From: Georgenia wutianyii
GTDB taxonomy: Bacteria; Actinomycetota; Actinomycetes; Actinomycetales; Actinomycetaceae
Reading direction: 5' to 3'
Length of the DNA stretch: 64,000 nucleotides
NCBI RefSeq assembly: GCF_006349365.1
Contig: NZ_CP040899.1
Span: forward strand, 1,674,001-1,738,000
Shown: in pieces, positions 53,508 through 63,283 of the stretch
Numbering within the stretch: the first letter of the stretch is position 1
Layout: each line of letters opens with the position of its first letter
The notes under the pieces: generated by a model
What the model saw: only the letters and a program-made list of their open reading frames with translations
Databases searched by the model: none
Told to the model about the DNA's origin: nothing
Program-made: the position numbers and the translations under genes

Positions 53508-54521
53508 CTACTTCCTGATCGTGGGTGCCGGGCTCCCGGTGAGGAGCTCGTGTGCCGCGCGGGTGGCCGACCGCCACACGGCCGCGGCAGCGACGGTGTC
53601 GTTCCCGACGAAGCGGAGCCAGGCCCCGGAGCCGACGGGCAGCGTGCTGACGCCGAACCGTCCCTCGGGCGCGTGCGAGAACGCGTCCGCCGCCGCGGCG
53701 TGCAGGACGTCGGCCACCTCCTTGGCGGGCACCGCGGTCGTCACGACGTAGATCGTCGAGACGACGTCGAGCGAGCCGAGCACCGCCGGGCCGCCGCTGC
53801 GCCCGTCACGGGGCACGAGCCGCACGCGGTCGACGGCGACGGGTTCCCCGTCCGGCCGGCGCACCGTGAAGTCGCTCGCCAGCGCCGAGAACTGGTGGTG
53901 CTCCCCCCGGCTGAGCCGCCCGGAGTACACGGTCTCCCCGGCGACGAGCGTCGCGCTCTCCGCGAGCGTGACGTCGGTGCGTTGGTAGAGGCGTGAGTCG
54001 CGGTACGGGATGAGCGGGTCGGGCAGGTACTCGACGTAGGCGCCGGGCGCGAGGTCGAGGTTGACGAGTGCCGTCGCGTAGCCCGACTCCATCCGGTAGA
54101 CCTTCGTGTGCGCCTGCGTCGTCACGTGCGCCGAGGTGCCCTCACCGAACCACAGGTCGGTCCGCTGCCGGTCGTTGTGGAGGATGCCTCCCCCGGTCGT
54201 CATGACGTAGGTGTAGGGCATGTCGGGCCGCGCCTCGTCGTAGTACATGGGGCGCATGATCTGCAGCGGCGTCTTCTGGTAGTGCCGCACGAGCTCGGTG
54301 CGCTGCTCCCCTGCCGGCCCGCGCACCTCGAAGCCGAGCTCGAGCAGGCCCACCTTGCCCGACGTACCCACCGGCAGGGTGTGCGCCGCCGTCCCGTACC
54401 GGGAGACCTCCGCCGGTACGTGGGCGGGCTCGTAGTGCGCGGCCGACAGTCGCTCGGGCGGCGCGCCGGGACCCGGCAGCGCTGTCGTCCGCGGCGGGTC
54501 CACGACGCTCTGCCCGGTCAC
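53508..54521 (-). CDS. ureD: urease accessory protein UreD
   Basis: 337-aa urease assembly protein that binds apo-urease and recruits UreF and UreG. Landmarks: RPMYYDEARPDMPYTYVMTTGGGILHNDRQ near 105, AHVTTQAHTKVYRMESGYATALVNLDLAPGAYVEYLPDPLIPYRDSRLYQ near 145-195. The N-terminal 40 residues are a Pro-rich extension not common to UreD. GTG at 54521 overlaps the ureG stop (GTGA); an upstream ATG exists in the same frame but lies well inside ureG. Confidence 0.92.
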   Translation of the reverse strand: MTGQSVVDPPRTTALPGPGAPPERLSAAHYEPAHVPAEVSRYGTAAHTLPVGTSGKVGLLELGFEVRGPAGEQRTELVRHYQKTPLQIMRPMYYDEARPDMPYTYVMTTGGGILHNDRQRTDLWFGEGTSAHVTTQAHTKVYRMESGYATALVNLDLAPGAYVEYLPDPLIPYRDSRLYQRTDVTLAESATLVAGETVYSGRLSRGEHHQFSALASDFTVRRPDGEPVAVDRVRLVPRDGRSGGPAVLGSLDVVSTIYVVTTAVPAKEVADVLHAAAADAFSHAPEGRFGVSTLPVGSGAWLRFVGNDTVAAAAVWRSATRAAHELLTGSPAPTIRK

Positions 54522-55153
54522 GCGATCAGCTCGCCCCGCCGCGCGTGCCACGTCGCCATGATCGTGTCGAACAGCTCGGCGACGCCGGTCCCGTCGAGGG
54601 AGTTCGTGAGGACGACGGGCTTGTCGCCGCGGACCGCGTGGGCGTCGCGGGTCATGACGTCGAGGTCCGTGCGCACGTACTGGGCGATGTCGATCTTGTT
54701 GATGACGAGGATGTCGCTGTCGGTGATGCCCGGCCCTCGCTTGCGCGGCATCTTCTCCCCCTCGGAGGTGTCGAGGACGAAGACGAACACGTCGGCCAGC
54801 ACCGGGGAGAAGGTGAGGGTGAGGTTGTCGCCCCCGGACTCGTAGATCAGCGTGTCGATGTCCGGGAAGCGCTCGAGCATCTCGTCGCCCGCGGCGAGGT
54901 TCATCGTCGGGTCGTCGCGCACGGCGGTGTGGGGGCAGGCACCGGTCTCCACCCCGAACACCCGGTCCGGGTCCAGTGTCCCGGCCAGGGCCCGCCGCAC
55001 GTGGTGGGCGTCCTCCTGGGTGTAGATGTCGTTGGTGATGACACCGGGCGTGCGCCCGGCTGCGATGAGGATCGGGACGAGCGCCTCGGCCAGTGCCGTC
55101 TTGCCCGAGCCGACCGGCCCGCCGATCCCGATACGCAGGACGTTCTCACTCAT
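54518..55153 (-). CDS. ureG: urease accessory GTPase UreG
   Basis: 211-aa SIMIBI GTPase that delivers nickel to urease. P-loop IGGPVGSGKTALAEAL near residue 10, switch region VITNDIYTQEDAHHVRRAL near 38, metal-binding ETGACPHTAVRDDPTMNL (Cys-Pro-His) near 69, ESGGDNLTLTFSP near 104, and base-specificity INKIDIAQYV near 152. All invariant residues appear intact. It begins 22 bp after the ureF stop. Confidence 0.96.
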   Translation of the reverse strand: MSENVLRIGIGGPVGSGKTALAEALVPILIAAGRTPGVITNDIYTQEDAHHVRRALAGTLDPDRVFGVETGACPHTAVRDDPTMNLAAGDEMLERFPDIDTLIYESGGDNLTLTFSPVLADVFVFVLDTSEGEKMPRKRGPGITDSDILVINKIDIAQYVRTDLDVMTRDAHAVRGDKPVVLTNSLDGTGVAELFDTIMATWHARRGELIA

Positions 55154-55175
55154 GCGGTTGTGCCTCTCTCGGTGG

Positions 55176-55916
55176 TCAGGTGGTGAAGAGCCGCGCCTCG
55201 GCGCGTTCGTGGGCGGCCGACATGACGTCCCCCATGGGGGCGAACCCGCCGATGTCCGCGACGGGCCGGGCCATCGCGTCGGCGACCACCGCCTCGATGA
55301 CGGGCTGGGCCCGCCGGAGCATCACCTGGTTGCTCCGGTGGTCGGTGAGCCGCAGCCGCAGCGCGGCCCCGGCGTAGCTCACGGCGAAGGCGAAGAGGTC
55401 GGAGGCCACGGCGGCGGCCGTGGGCACCCCCACTGCCGCGTAGCAGACCGCGGTGACGACCGGCTGGCAGCCGGGCACCTCCTTGGCCTTCACCCGCGCC
55501 GCCCACGCGGCCACCTCGGGGCCCGCCGTCGTGCCGGCGAAGGTCTCGGCGGCGATGTCGGCGAGCTGGCGGCCGCTGCGGACGCTGGCAAGACGCAGCT
55601 CGGCGTTCAGCTTCGTCGCGTGGAGCAGGCGGTCGAGGTCGGCCACCGTCTCCCAGTCGCCGGCCCGGGCCGCCTCGTGGGCCCGGGCGAGCGCTGTCGC
55701 GTCGCCCGGGCCGACCACGGAGACGAGCAGGTCCTCCAGGAGCTCGCCGACGCTCCGCGCGTCGACGAGGCCCGCCTGGCTGAAGGACTCCAGCCCGTGC
55801 GACATCGTGTAGAAGCCGCTCGGGAAGGCTGAGTCGCTCAGCTGCAGGCTCACCAGCAGGTGGGTGAGTGCCGCGTCGCCCGTCCGCGCGGCCACTCCCG
55901 GAGTACCCATGCTCAC
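55176..55916 (-). CDS. ureF: urease accessory protein UreF
   Basis: 246-aa all-helical protein forming the UreDFG activation complex. Family marks: [24 protein letters not shown] near residues 18-42, [17 protein letters not shown] near 108, [17 protein letters not shown] near 150 and [20 protein letters not shown] near 188. The GTG at 55916 overlaps the ureC stop as GTGA; an ATG at 55910 would remove two residues and neither has a strong ribosome-binding site. Confidence 0.92.
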   Translation of the reverse strand: MSMGTPGVAARTGDAALTHLLVSLQLSDSAFPSGFYTMSHGLESFSQAGLVDARSVGELLEDLLVSVVGPGDATALARAHEAARAGDWETVADLDRLLHATKLNAELRLASVRSGRQLADIAAETFAGTTAGPEVAAWAARVKAKEVPGCQPVVTAVCYAAVGVPTAAAVASDLFAFAVSYAGAALRLRLTDHRSNQVMLRRAQPVIEAVVADAMARPVADIGGFAPMGDVMSAAHERAEARLFTT

Positions 55917-57637
55917 GCCAGGTAGAACAGCTGGGTCAGCGGCAGCGACTGGGCGGGGTCGATGTGGGCCGGCTCGCCGTCCAACGTCACCTGGTAGGTC
56001 TCCGGGTCCACCTCGATGGCCGGCCGGGTGTTGTTGCGGACCATGTCCTCCTTGCCGATCGAGCGCGTCCCCCGCACCGGCAGGATCATGCTCTTGAGGC
56101 CCAGCTTCTCGGGCACGCCCTTCTCGATCGACGCCTGGGAGACGAAGGTCGCCCGCGTGGCGTTGAGGGCCTGGCCGACCGCACCGAAGGACGGGCGGAA
56201 GTACACGGGCTGGGGAGTGGGCAGCGAGGCGTTCGGGTCGCCCATGAGCCCCCAGTTCACCAGTCCGCCCTTGACGACCATCTTCGGCTTGGCGCCGAAG
56301 TGGTCGATCGGCCACAGGACGATGTCGGCGATCTTGCCCGGCTCGAGCGATCCGACGTAGTCGGAGATCCCGTGGGTGATCGCGGGGTTGATCGTCACCT
56401 TCGCGAGGTACCGCAGGACGCGGAAGTTGTCGTTGCCCTCCGCGTCCTCGGGCAGCTTGCCGCGCTTGTCCTTGCAGTGGTGGGCGGTCTGGAACGCCCG
56501 TGCCACCGACTCCCCGATCCGTCCCATGGCCTGGGAGTCGGAGGAGAACATCGAGATGACACCCAGATCGTGCAGGACGGTCTCGGCCGAGATCGTCTCC
56601 GCGCGCACCCGGGAGTCGGCGAACGCGACGTCCTCGGGGATGTCGTAGGACAGGTGGTGGCACACCATGACCATGTCGAGGAGCTCGTCGACCGAGTTCA
56701 CCGTGTACGGCAGGGTGGGGTTGGTCGAGGAGGGCAGGACGTTGGCCTGGCCGGCCATCTTGATGATGTCCGGTGCGTGCCCACCGCCGGCGCCCTCGGT
56801 GTGGTACGTGTGGATCGTCCGGCCGTCGATGGCGGAGATGGTGTCCTCGACGAAGCCGGACTCGTTGAGACTGTCGGTGTGGACGGCGACCTGGACGTCG
56901 TACTGGTCGGCGATGCTCAGCGCCTGGCTGAGGGCGGCGGGCGTGGTGCCCCAGTCCTCGTGGACCTTCAGGCCACCGGCCCCGGCCTCGATCTGCTCGA
57001 TGAGGCTCTCCGGCATGGAGGCGTTGCCCTTGCCGTGGATGCCGACGTTGACGGGCAGGTCGTCCCAGGCCTGCATGATCCGGTGGATGTTCCACGGGCC
57101 GGGGGTGCACGTCGTGCCGTTCGTGCCGTCCGTCGGGCCGGTCCCGCCGCCGAAGAGGGTCGTGATGCCGTTGGACAGGGCCGCGTAGGCCTGCTGTGGC
57201 GAGATGAAGTGGACGTGCGGGTCCATGGCACCGGGCGTCGCGATGAGGTGCTCGCCCGCGATGACCTCGGTCCCTGCTCCGACGATGAGCCGCGGGTCCA
57301 CGCCCTTCTGGGTCTGCGGGTTGCCGGACTTCCCGATGCCCACGATCCGCCCGTCCTTGACGCCGATGTCGGCCTTGACGATGCCGATGAGGGCGTCCAT
57401 GACGATGACGTTGGTGATGACGAGGTCGAGCGCGCCGGTGGCCGACGTGGCCGACGGGTTGGAGCCCATGCCGTCGCGGGCGGACTTGCCACCGCCGTAG
57501 ACGACCTCGTCCCCGTAGCTCTCCGAGGCGTAGTCACGCTCGATCTCGATGACGAGGTTCGTGTCGGCGAGGTGGACCTTGTCCCCGACCGTCGGGCCGA
57601 ACAGGTCGGAGTACTGCTTGCGCGAAATGACAGCCAT
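55913..57637 (-). CDS. ureC: urease alpha subunit
   Basis: Catalytic subunit that hydrolyses urea to ammonia and carbon dioxide at a di-nickel site, 574 aa. Nickel ligands: HVHF near residue 137, the carbamylated lysine in GLKVHEDWG near 220, [12 protein letters not shown] near 250, [13 protein letters not shown] near 276, and the aspartate later in the barrel. The mobile-flap [22 protein letters not shown] near 320 carries the catalytic Cys-His-His. ATG at 57637 gives [21 protein letters not shown]; the open frame upstream is ureB in another frame. No residue is missing. Confidence 0.97.
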   Translation of the reverse strand: MAVISRKQYSDLFGPTVGDKVHLADTNLVIEIERDYASESYGDEVVYGGGKSARDGMGSNPSATSATGALDLVITNVIVMDALIGIVKADIGVKDGRIVGIGKSGNPQTQKGVDPRLIVGAGTEVIAGEHLIATPGAMDPHVHFISPQQAYAALSNGITTLFGGGTGPTDGTNGTTCTPGPWNIHRIMQAWDDLPVNVGIHGKGNASMPESLIEQIEAGAGGLKVHEDWGTTPAALSQALSIADQYDVQVAVHTDSLNESGFVEDTISAIDGRTIHTYHTEGAGGGHAPDIIKMAGQANVLPSSTNPTLPYTVNSVDELLDMVMVCHHLSYDIPEDVAFADSRVRAETISAETVLHDLGVISMFSSDSQAMGRIGESVARAFQTAHHCKDKRGKLPEDAEGNDNFRVLRYLAKVTINPAITHGISDYVGSLEPGKIADIVLWPIDHFGAKPKMVVKGGLVNWGLMGDPNASLPTPQPVYFRPSFGAVGQALNATRATFVSQASIEKGVPEKLGLKSMILPVRGTRSIGKEDMVRNNTRPAIEVDPETYQVTLDGEPAHIDPAQSLPLTQLFYLA

Positions 57638-57638
57638 C

Positions 57639-58082
57639 TCAGTTGCTCCCCTTCGTCTGCCCGGTGCCGGGCTTCGTGCTGGATCCGCTCCCACTGCCCG
57701 AGTCGGGCTCGCCGTCGGCGAAGCCGCGCTCGGCGAGCAGCCGCAGGGCACGTGCCTTGGTGCTCTTCGCGTCGAGCCCGCCGTTGACGAGCCCGTTGAA
57801 GCCGACGATGCGGCGGGCGCCGGCGAAGGCGACGAGGTTCACCTCCTTGGTCTCCCCCGGCTCGAAGCGCACGCCGGTGCCTGCCGGGATGTCCAGGTGC
57901 ATGCCCCAGCCGCGCTCGCGCACGAACCTCATCGCGGGGTTCACCTCGAAGAAGTGGAAGTGGGAGCCGATCTGCACCGGCCTGTCCCCCGTGTTGGTGA
58001 CCCTCAGGGTCACCGACTCCCGTCCCTCGTTGATCTCGATCTCGTCGGTGCCGTGGTGGTACTTCGGCTTCCTGTTGATCAT
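57639..58082 (-). CDS. ureB: urease beta subunit with disordered tail
   Basis: 147-aa structural subunit. The core ([22 protein letters not shown] near 30-52, [28 protein letters not shown] near 62-90) is complete by about residue 120; the last 25 residues are Gly/Ser/Lys-rich and non-conserved. It starts 17 bp after the CbiX-like gene that separates it from ureA and ends one base before the ureC start. Confidence 0.93.
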   Translation of the reverse strand: MINRKPKYHHGTDEIEINEGRESVTLRVTNTGDRPVQIGSHFHFFEVNPAMRFVRERGWGMHLDIPAGTGVRFEPGETKEVNLVAFAGARRIVGFNGLVNGGLDAKSTKARALRLLAERGFADGEPDSGSGSGSSTKPGTGQTKGSN

Positions 58083-58099
58083 CGTCGTCCTCCGGATCC

Positions 58100-58972
58100 C
58101 TACTGGTGGTAGCCGTGCACCCCGTCACCGACCGGCGTCGCCGGGCGGTGGTCGGCGTGGGCGTGGGGGTGGGCCGAGCCGTGCGAGTGCACGTGCGTCG
58201 TGCCGTCTGCGTGGGTGTGCGGGTGCTCGTCGCCCGCGTGGGAGTGCGCGTACCCGTGGCCGTGGTCGGCCGCGAGTGCCACGTCGATGCCGTCGTCGCC
58301 CGCTACGAGGGCGGCGAGCGCTGCGACCACCCTGATGCGCACGACGCGCGCGACGGCGGCCTCCCCGACGAGCGGGCCGGCGAGCTCGACGTCGGCGTCC
58401 GGGAGCGTGGCCGCGAAGCCTGCCGGGACGGCGACGACGCGCTCGGCGCCGAGGGCACGGGCCCGGGCGGCGGCGGCCGCGAGCTCCGCGGAGTCGTCGG
58501 CGATGGTGGCGTGCACCTCGGGCAGCGCACCGTAGGTGGCGACGAGGTAGGCGAGCCGGTGCAGCTCGGCCTCGTCGAAGGGGTTGGAGTGGGGGGCGAC
58601 GGCGAGCAGTGCGGTCCGCCCGCCCCCGGTGGCGGCGCGGTTCGCCGCGGCGCGCAGCCAGGTGGTGAGGTGGTCGGTCGTGCCGAACGGGGCGCTGACG
58701 GCCACCCGGCCCGGTGCTCTGGCGGAGAGCCACTTGAGGGTCTTGGCGGTCTCGGCGACCATCTGCGGGTCGCGGCCGAACGTCATCGGCACGGCGACCA
58801 CCGTCTGCTCGGACGCGAGCGCGTCCTCGGCGAGGTCCTGCAGACCGCGTCCGGGCGCCGTCGCCGCCTCCGCGATGGTCGCGGCCGACCCGGTGAACCG
58901 GGTCAGCTCTCTCCCGTAGGCGCTCTCGTGCCCCCCGACGAGGTACACCGCGACCCCGGGCCCCCCAGCCAC
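58100..58972 (-). CDS. CbiX/SirB-like metal chelatase-fold protein with His-rich tail, inserted between ureA and ureB
   Basis: 290 aa. Two CbiX-like halves: residues 9-100 ([37 protein letters not shown]) and about 120-225 ([44 protein letters not shown]). His15 and His128 occupy the usual metal-site positions, though the HGS motif is altered to HES/HSN. From residue 237 the tail has 16 histidines in 54 residues ([34 protein letters not shown]), like nickel-storing tails of UreE or HypB. UreE is absent from the operon. A nickel chaperone role is inferred; cobaltochelatase activity is the alternative. GTG at 58972 begins five bases after the ureA stop. Confidence 0.82.
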   Translation of the reverse strand: MAGGPGVAVYLVGGHESAYGRELTRFTGSAATIAEAATAPGRGLQDLAEDALASEQTVVAVPMTFGRDPQMVAETAKTLKWLSARAPGRVAVSAPFGTTDHLTTWLRAAANRAATGGGRTALLAVAPHSNPFDEAELHRLAYLVATYGALPEVHATIADDSAELAAAAARARALGAERVVAVPAGFAATLPDADVELAGPLVGEAAVARVVRIRVVAALAALVAGDDGIDVALAADHGHGYAHSHAGDEHPHTHADGTTHVHSHGSAHPHAHADHRPATPVGDGVHGYHQ

Positions 58973-58976
58973 GTGG

Positions 58977-59282
58977 TCAGGCCCCGATCGGGTCGTGGCA
59001 GGAGACGAGCTTGCTCCCGTCCGGGAAGGTCGCCTCGACCTGGAGCAGCTGCACCCGCTCCCGGACACCGTTCATGCACTGGGCGACGGTGACGACCTTC
59101 TTCCCGAGCTCCATGCACTCGGCGACTGTCTTTCCGTCGCGCGCGGCCTCGAGGATCGCCTCGGTGACGAGGGCCTGGGCCTCGCTCACGTTGAGCTTGG
59201 TGCCCCGGTCGCGCCTCCGGCGCGCGAGCTCGGCCACCTGGTACACGTACAGCTTGTCCATTTCGCGCGGTGCGAGGTCCAC
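58977..59282 (-). CDS. ureA: urease gamma subunit
   Basis: 101-aa structural subunit and first gene of the urease operon. Family sequence: LAPREMDKLYVYQVAELARRRRDRG at the N-terminus, KLNVSEAQALVTEAILEAARDGKTV near 30-55, and VQLLQVEATFPDGSKLVSCHDPI at the C-terminus. GTG at 59282 has AAGGAG five bases upstream, which decides the start over the internal ATG of MDKLY. Confidence 0.94.
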   Translation of the reverse strand: MDLAPREMDKLYVYQVAELARRRRDRGTKLNVSEAQALVTEAILEAARDGKTVAECMELGKKVVTVAQCMNGVRERVQLLQVEATFPDGSKLVSCHDPIGA

Positions 59283-59306
59283 GACAGCTCCTTGCTCTTG
59301 AGCGCT

Positions 59307-59330
59307 GACCCGGCCGGCCCCGGCCGGGTC
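59307..59330 (-). terminator. GC hairpin in the ureA leader
   Basis: Perfect 10-bp stem (59307-59316 with 59321-59330) with a 4-base loop, 25 bp upstream of the ureA start. On the minus strand it could end the FUSC-channel transcript or act as an attenuator before ureA. No T-run. Confidence 0.45.
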
Positions 59331-59351
59331 CCTTTCCGCCATGCTGGCACG

Positions 59352-59366
59352 CGGTCCGGCGGACCG
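59352..59366. promoter_or_regulatory. 15-bp palindrome upstream of ureA, possible operator
   Basis: CGGTCCG-G-CGGACCG is a perfect 7-bp inverted repeat centred about 77 bp upstream of ureA. It does not match the TGCGA box of cbiM. The rest of the 227-bp gap between the FUSC-channel gene and ureA shows no gene. Confidence 0.35.
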
Positions 59367-59509
59367 AACGGCGGGGCGGCGATTGGGCACGGGATCGCGC
59401 CGGGTGGCACAGATCCGTGCCTGCACGCGCGAGCCTGTCGCAGGAAGAGCCCGCTCCGGCCACGTGGAGAGGTGTCGCGCACAGGGCAGCCTCCCGGCCG
59501 CGCGCAGGT

Positions 59510-62500
59510 TCAGTCGCTCGCGCCCCGGGCCGGCGCACCCTGGGACATCGAGTCGACCGTTCCCGGCTGGACGGCGTCGAGGAGGGTGAGCAGCGCGTCG
59601 TTGAGCCGGGCGACGAGGATGAGCAGTGCACGCTCCCGGTCCGACCCCGGGTCTGCGGCGTCGACGTCGAACTCCGCGGGCGGGTGGATGCGCTGGGGCA
59701 GCGCGCCGCGCAGGACGGCGAGCACCGCGTCGAAGTTGTCCCTGGTCGCGCTCGCGAGCCGCGCCCACTCCGGATGGGTCGGGACGGGTCCCTCGCGCAG
59801 CACCCGGACGATGTTCTCCTCGTAGCCGAGGATCGACCACAGGCAGGTGAGCTGGGCCTCGATGCCCTCCGACTGCAGCGAGCCCGAGTTCCGGCGGATT
59901 GGGACAGCGACCTGCTCGAGGTTCCCGATCTGGCCGGAGATCTGGTGCCCGGCCCGGTGCAGGCGGGCGTTGCTCGGGCCCTCGGCGCCGCCGAGCCGGA
60001 GGAAGATGTCCCGGGCGAGCGTCTTCGTCCGCCCGACGACGTCGGACATCCCGTGCAGCACGCGGGTGCGCGTGCGGGTGGGGAAGACGAAGGCCGAGAC
60101 GACGACGGCCACGACCGCACCGATCGCGGTCTCGGCCAGCCGCACCTCCACGGTCTCGACGTCGAGCGTGCCCAGGGCGTCGTACATCGTCGCCAGGAGG
60201 AGGGTCGACCAGAAGGAGAGCCACGGTGAGGAGACCGTGCGCAGGAAGGCCATGGCGAACGTGCAGAGGATGAGGAGGGGGATCGCCAGCTCGAGCCGGT
60301 GCCCGGCGGCGATGGCGAGCCCGAAGGCGAGACCGGAGGCGAGGACGGTGGCGAGGATGCGCTGGAACGCCTTGACACGGGTCTCCCCGTCGCTGTCGGC
60401 GAGGACCTGGAAGGCCGGGATGGCCGCCCAGTACTGGTGCCGCTCCGAGACGAGCGACCCGAGGGCGAGGGCCAGTGCGGTGGAGACCGCGGCCTGGAAC
60501 GCCTTGCGGCCGGCGGCGCCGGCCGGGGCGTGTGCGGCAGCTGCCGGCGCGTGCTCGGGGTGGTGGGCTCCCTCGGTGTCCGGGGGCGGCGCGGGCGTGT
60601 GGAGCGGACCGCGGTAGGCCTCGTGCATGTCGTCCAGCGCGCCGCGGAGCTGGAGGACCGCCTCGAGGATCCGCCGGGCGACGTGCGGCCACCCCGGCTC
60701 GGCCGGGGCCGGGAGCGGCCCGGCGGACCGCGCGGGGGCCCCGCCGGCACGCAGCTCGGCGATGTCCTGCTGGACGTCGAGGAGGTCGGCGGTGAGCCGG
60801 GCACGCTGCGCGGTCGTGATCGTGATCGTCGCGGACGTCGGCACGAGGGCGACGAGGTTCGTCGCGGCGAGGTGCAGGTCGAAGATCCGCGCGCGCATCG
60901 CGTGCGCCCGCTCGGGGCTGATGCCGGGGACGTCGTCGGCGCTGAGGTTGCCGTTGAACGCCGCGGCCGTGTGGTGAAGTGCGGTCTGCCCGGAGCGCAG
61001 GGTCCGGATGAGGTGCTTGTCGGTCCGCCCCGTCGACACGACGTCGACCATCGTGTCGACGAGCTGGTCCACCCGCTCGTAGACGGCGTCCAACCCGCTG
61101 TCCACCTGACGTTCGAGACTGGGGCCGGGCACGAGGGCAGCGATCCACGCGCTCACCACGCCGACCCCTACCGCCAGGAGGACGGCGGGCAGGTCGGAGG
61201 TCTGCATCCCGGTGAGCAGGACGACGTAGTAGCTGATGAACGCGAGCTGGCCCAACCCTCCGAACTGGCGGCCGAAACGCCGCAGCCACATGGCGATGCC
61301 GGCGACGACGGCGAGCTCGAGGACGGAGATCAGCTCGTCGTCGTGGGGCAGCACGGTCCCCAGCGTCGCGCCGATGACCGCCGGGACCGCCGTGAGGGCG
61401 CCCGTCCACCATCGCGAGCTGCGGCGTCCTCCGCTGACGGACGGCGCGGCGAACACCGAGATGAGGCCGGCGAGGATCACCGCGTGGACCGGGTCGGCGT
61501 CCAGCGTGCCCGCGATCGCGGCGGTGACGGCGACGGCCAGGGCGACCGTCCCCACGGCGCGGATCGCCTCGGTGAGCCGGACGAACCCGGGGTCGACGAG
61601 CAGCCGGCGCCGGCGCAGCCACGCGCCCACGCGCCCGGGGTGGCCGGAGGGCCGCGGACGCACCTCCCCGCCCACGACTTCCCCGGCGGCCTCGGCGGCG
61701 GTCGGTCCCATGGGGTCGAGCCGGACGCCGTCGGGGGTGGTGAGGGTCGTCCGGTAGATGGGCTGGTAGTCGAGGTCCCGGGCGACCTGCTCGACGAACG
61801 CGCGGGCGGGCACGGCGAAGGCGAGCCAGGCGGTGTAGCGGCGGTAGGCGTCCGCGCGGTCGAGTGGGGTCGTCGAGCGGGTGAGCCCGGCCATGCGGCG
61901 GTCGATCGCGAGGAACCGCTGGGCCCAGGGGTCGGGTCTCCCGACCGGCCTGCGGCCCTCGACGGCGTCGGCCACCGCCGCGAACTCCTCCTCGGAGACA
62001 GCCGCGACCACGGGGTTGCCGGAGAGCCCCATCCTCGCCTCCGTGCGCAGCCGGAACTCCTCGAACTGCTCGGTGAGACGCGCGAGGTTGGGCTCCTTGG
62101 TGGGGTCGCTGCCGGTGGGCAGGCCCCAGGTGAGGGCGCCGATGACGCCGGAGGTCATGGCCAGGGAGAAGGGCAGGGAGAACTGGTCGCGCCCGCTCTG
62201 GAAGTAGTAGGCGGTGCCGTTCTGGGCGAGGCCGTCGGAGTAGGCGCCGAGGGAGTCGACGACAGCGCCGAGCTGTCCGTCCAGCCCCCGGGCCTCGCCG
62301 TCGGGGAAGAACGGCTGGAGCGTGTCGACCGCGTCCCCGATGCCGTGCCCGACCTGGAAGAAGTTGGCCGACAGGGTGCGCAGCGACTCGATGACGCCGT
62401 ACACGCTGCTGAGGAACGTGATGATGAAGGAGACGAGGGCGATGCTCAGCAGCGCCTCGCTCACGGTGAGCACGTTGAGCAGGAAGAACGCCGGGGAGAT

Positions 62501-62878
62501 GTTGTCGACGCCGACGGTCGAGAACTGGCCGACCGCGAGGTAGAGCGCGCCCCCGAAGTCGGCCTCGACGCCGGCGGAGATCTGGAACGACGTGCTGGAC
62601 TGCATCGCGCCGAGGTAGATGAGCGCGAAGCCGAGGATGATCCCGGTGAACCACAGGACGATCGTCGAGACGAGCAGGATGCCGGTGACCTGTCGCAGGA
62701 GGACGGGACGCCACCGACGCCCTACCCGGCGGGTGATGCCGCGCAGGGCGAGCCACTCCCACCTCACGACCTTGTCGAGGACGAGGCCGTGCTCGTCGAA
62801 GTTGAAGACCGTGAGGAAGGTGTCGAGCAGCGTGATGGTCAGGACGAGGACCCCGAGCACGATCCACACGGTCTCCAT
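59510..62878 (-). CDS. ion-channel/FUSC fusion membrane protein
   Basis: 1122-aa multi-domain membrane protein. Residues 1-160 form a two-helix ion-channel unit: helix near 3-25, helix 65-90, a pore helix and filter AVGQFSTVGVDNISP (residues 115-129; STVGVDN where K+ channels have TVGYG), and a second pore-lining helix 131-158. A soluble linker follows to about 420. Two FUSC-type modules then carry membrane helices near 430-580 and 790-935, joined by a cytoplasmic helical part (LRTLRSGQTALHHTAAAFNG) and followed by a helical C-terminus. FUSC proteins are exporters; the coupling to a channel is unusual. It is 27 bp downstream of crcB. Confidence 0.8.
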   Translation of the reverse strand: METVWIVLGVLVLTITLLDTFLTVFNFDEHGLVLDKVVRWEWLALRGITRRVGRRWRPVLLRQVTGILLVSTIVLWFTGIILGFALIYLGAMQSSTSFQISAGVEADFGGALYLAVGQFSTVGVDNISPAFFLLNVLTVSEALLSIALVSFIITFLSSVYGVIESLRTLSANFFQVGHGIGDAVDTLQPFFPDGEARGLDGQLGAVVDSLGAYSDGLAQNGTAYYFQSGRDQFSLPFSLAMTSGVIGALTWGLPTGSDPTKEPNLARLTEQFEEFRLRTEARMGLSGNPVVAAVSEEEFAAVADAVEGRRPVGRPDPWAQRFLAIDRRMAGLTRSTTPLDRADAYRRYTAWLAFAVPARAFVEQVARDLDYQPIYRTTLTTPDGVRLDPMGPTAAEAAGEVVGGEVRPRPSGHPGRVGAWLRRRRLLVDPGFVRLTEAIRAVGTVALAVAVTAAIAGTLDADPVHAVILAGLISVFAAPSVSGGRRSSRWWTGALTAVPAVIGATLGTVLPHDDELISVLELAVVAGIAMWLRRFGRQFGGLGQLAFISYYVVLLTGMQTSDLPAVLLAVGVGVVSAWIAALVPGPSLERQVDSGLDAVYERVDQLVDTMVDVVSTGRTDKHLIRTLRSGQTALHHTAAAFNGNLSADDVPGISPERAHAMRARIFDLHLAATNLVALVPTSATITITTAQRARLTADLLDVQQDIAELRAGGAPARSAGPLPAPAEPGWPHVARRILEAVLQLRGALDDMHEAYRGPLHTPAPPPDTEGAHHPEHAPAAAAHAPAGAAGRKAFQAAVSTALALALGSLVSERHQYWAAIPAFQVLADSDGETRVKAFQRILATVLASGLAFGLAIAAGHRLELAIPLLILCTFAMAFLRTVSSPWLSFWSTLLLATMYDALGTLDVETVEVRLAETAIGAVVAVVVSAFVFPTRTRTRVLHGMSDVVGRTKTLARDIFLRLGGAEGPSNARLHRAGHQISGQIGNLEQVAVPIRRNSGSLQSEGIEAQLTCLWSILGYEENIVRVLREGPVPTHPEWARLASATRDNFDAVLAVLRGALPQRIHPPAEFDVDAADPGSDRERALLILVARLNDALLTLLDAVQPGTVDSMSQGAPARGASD

Positions 62879-62905
62879 GTGGTTCCCCCTTGTGGTTGGT
62901 GTCGG

Positions 62906-63283
62906 CTAGACCGACCGGCCGAGCACGAGGCCGAGCAGCGCGAGGAGCACCGTGACCACGATCATGCCGAAGGCGTTGAACAGCGCCCGCCCGTAGGTGC
63001 GGTGCTGGATCATGTGGACGGTGTCGACCATGGCCGTGCTGAACGTGGTGTAGCCGCCCATGACGCCGCCGCCGAGCACGGCGAGCCAGTCGGAGGACAG
63101 CACCGAGGAGTCCGCCAGCCCGGTGAGCAGCCCGAGCAGGAACGATCCGGTCGAGTTGATGACGAACGTTCCCCACGAGTAGCCGCTGGTGACGCGGCGC
63201 ATGATGAGCCCGTCGATGATGAAGCGCAGGGCGGCGCCGATGCCTCCGCCGAGCATGACCAGGAGGAACACGGAGCCGCTCAT
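62906..63283 (-). CDS. crcB: CrcB/FluC fluoride channel, second paralogue
   Basis: 125-aa four-helix protein of the Fluc fluoride-exporting channel family. Family marks: MLGGGIGAALRFIIDGL (GGxxGAxxRy) near residue 10, GTFVINSTGSFLLGLLTGL (the N of GTxxVNxxG) near 37 and LGGGVMGGYTTFSTAMVDTV (GfcGgfTTFStf) near 70. Actinobacteria often encode two Fluc subunits that heterodimerise. It overlaps the upstream crcB by 4 bp. Confidence 0.94.
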   Translation of the reverse strand: MSGSVFLLVMLGGGIGAALRFIIDGLIMRRVTSGYSWGTFVINSTGSFLLGLLTGLADSSVLSSDWLAVLGGGVMGGYTTFSTAMVDTVHMIQHRTYGRALFNAFGMIVVTVLLALLGLVLGRSV

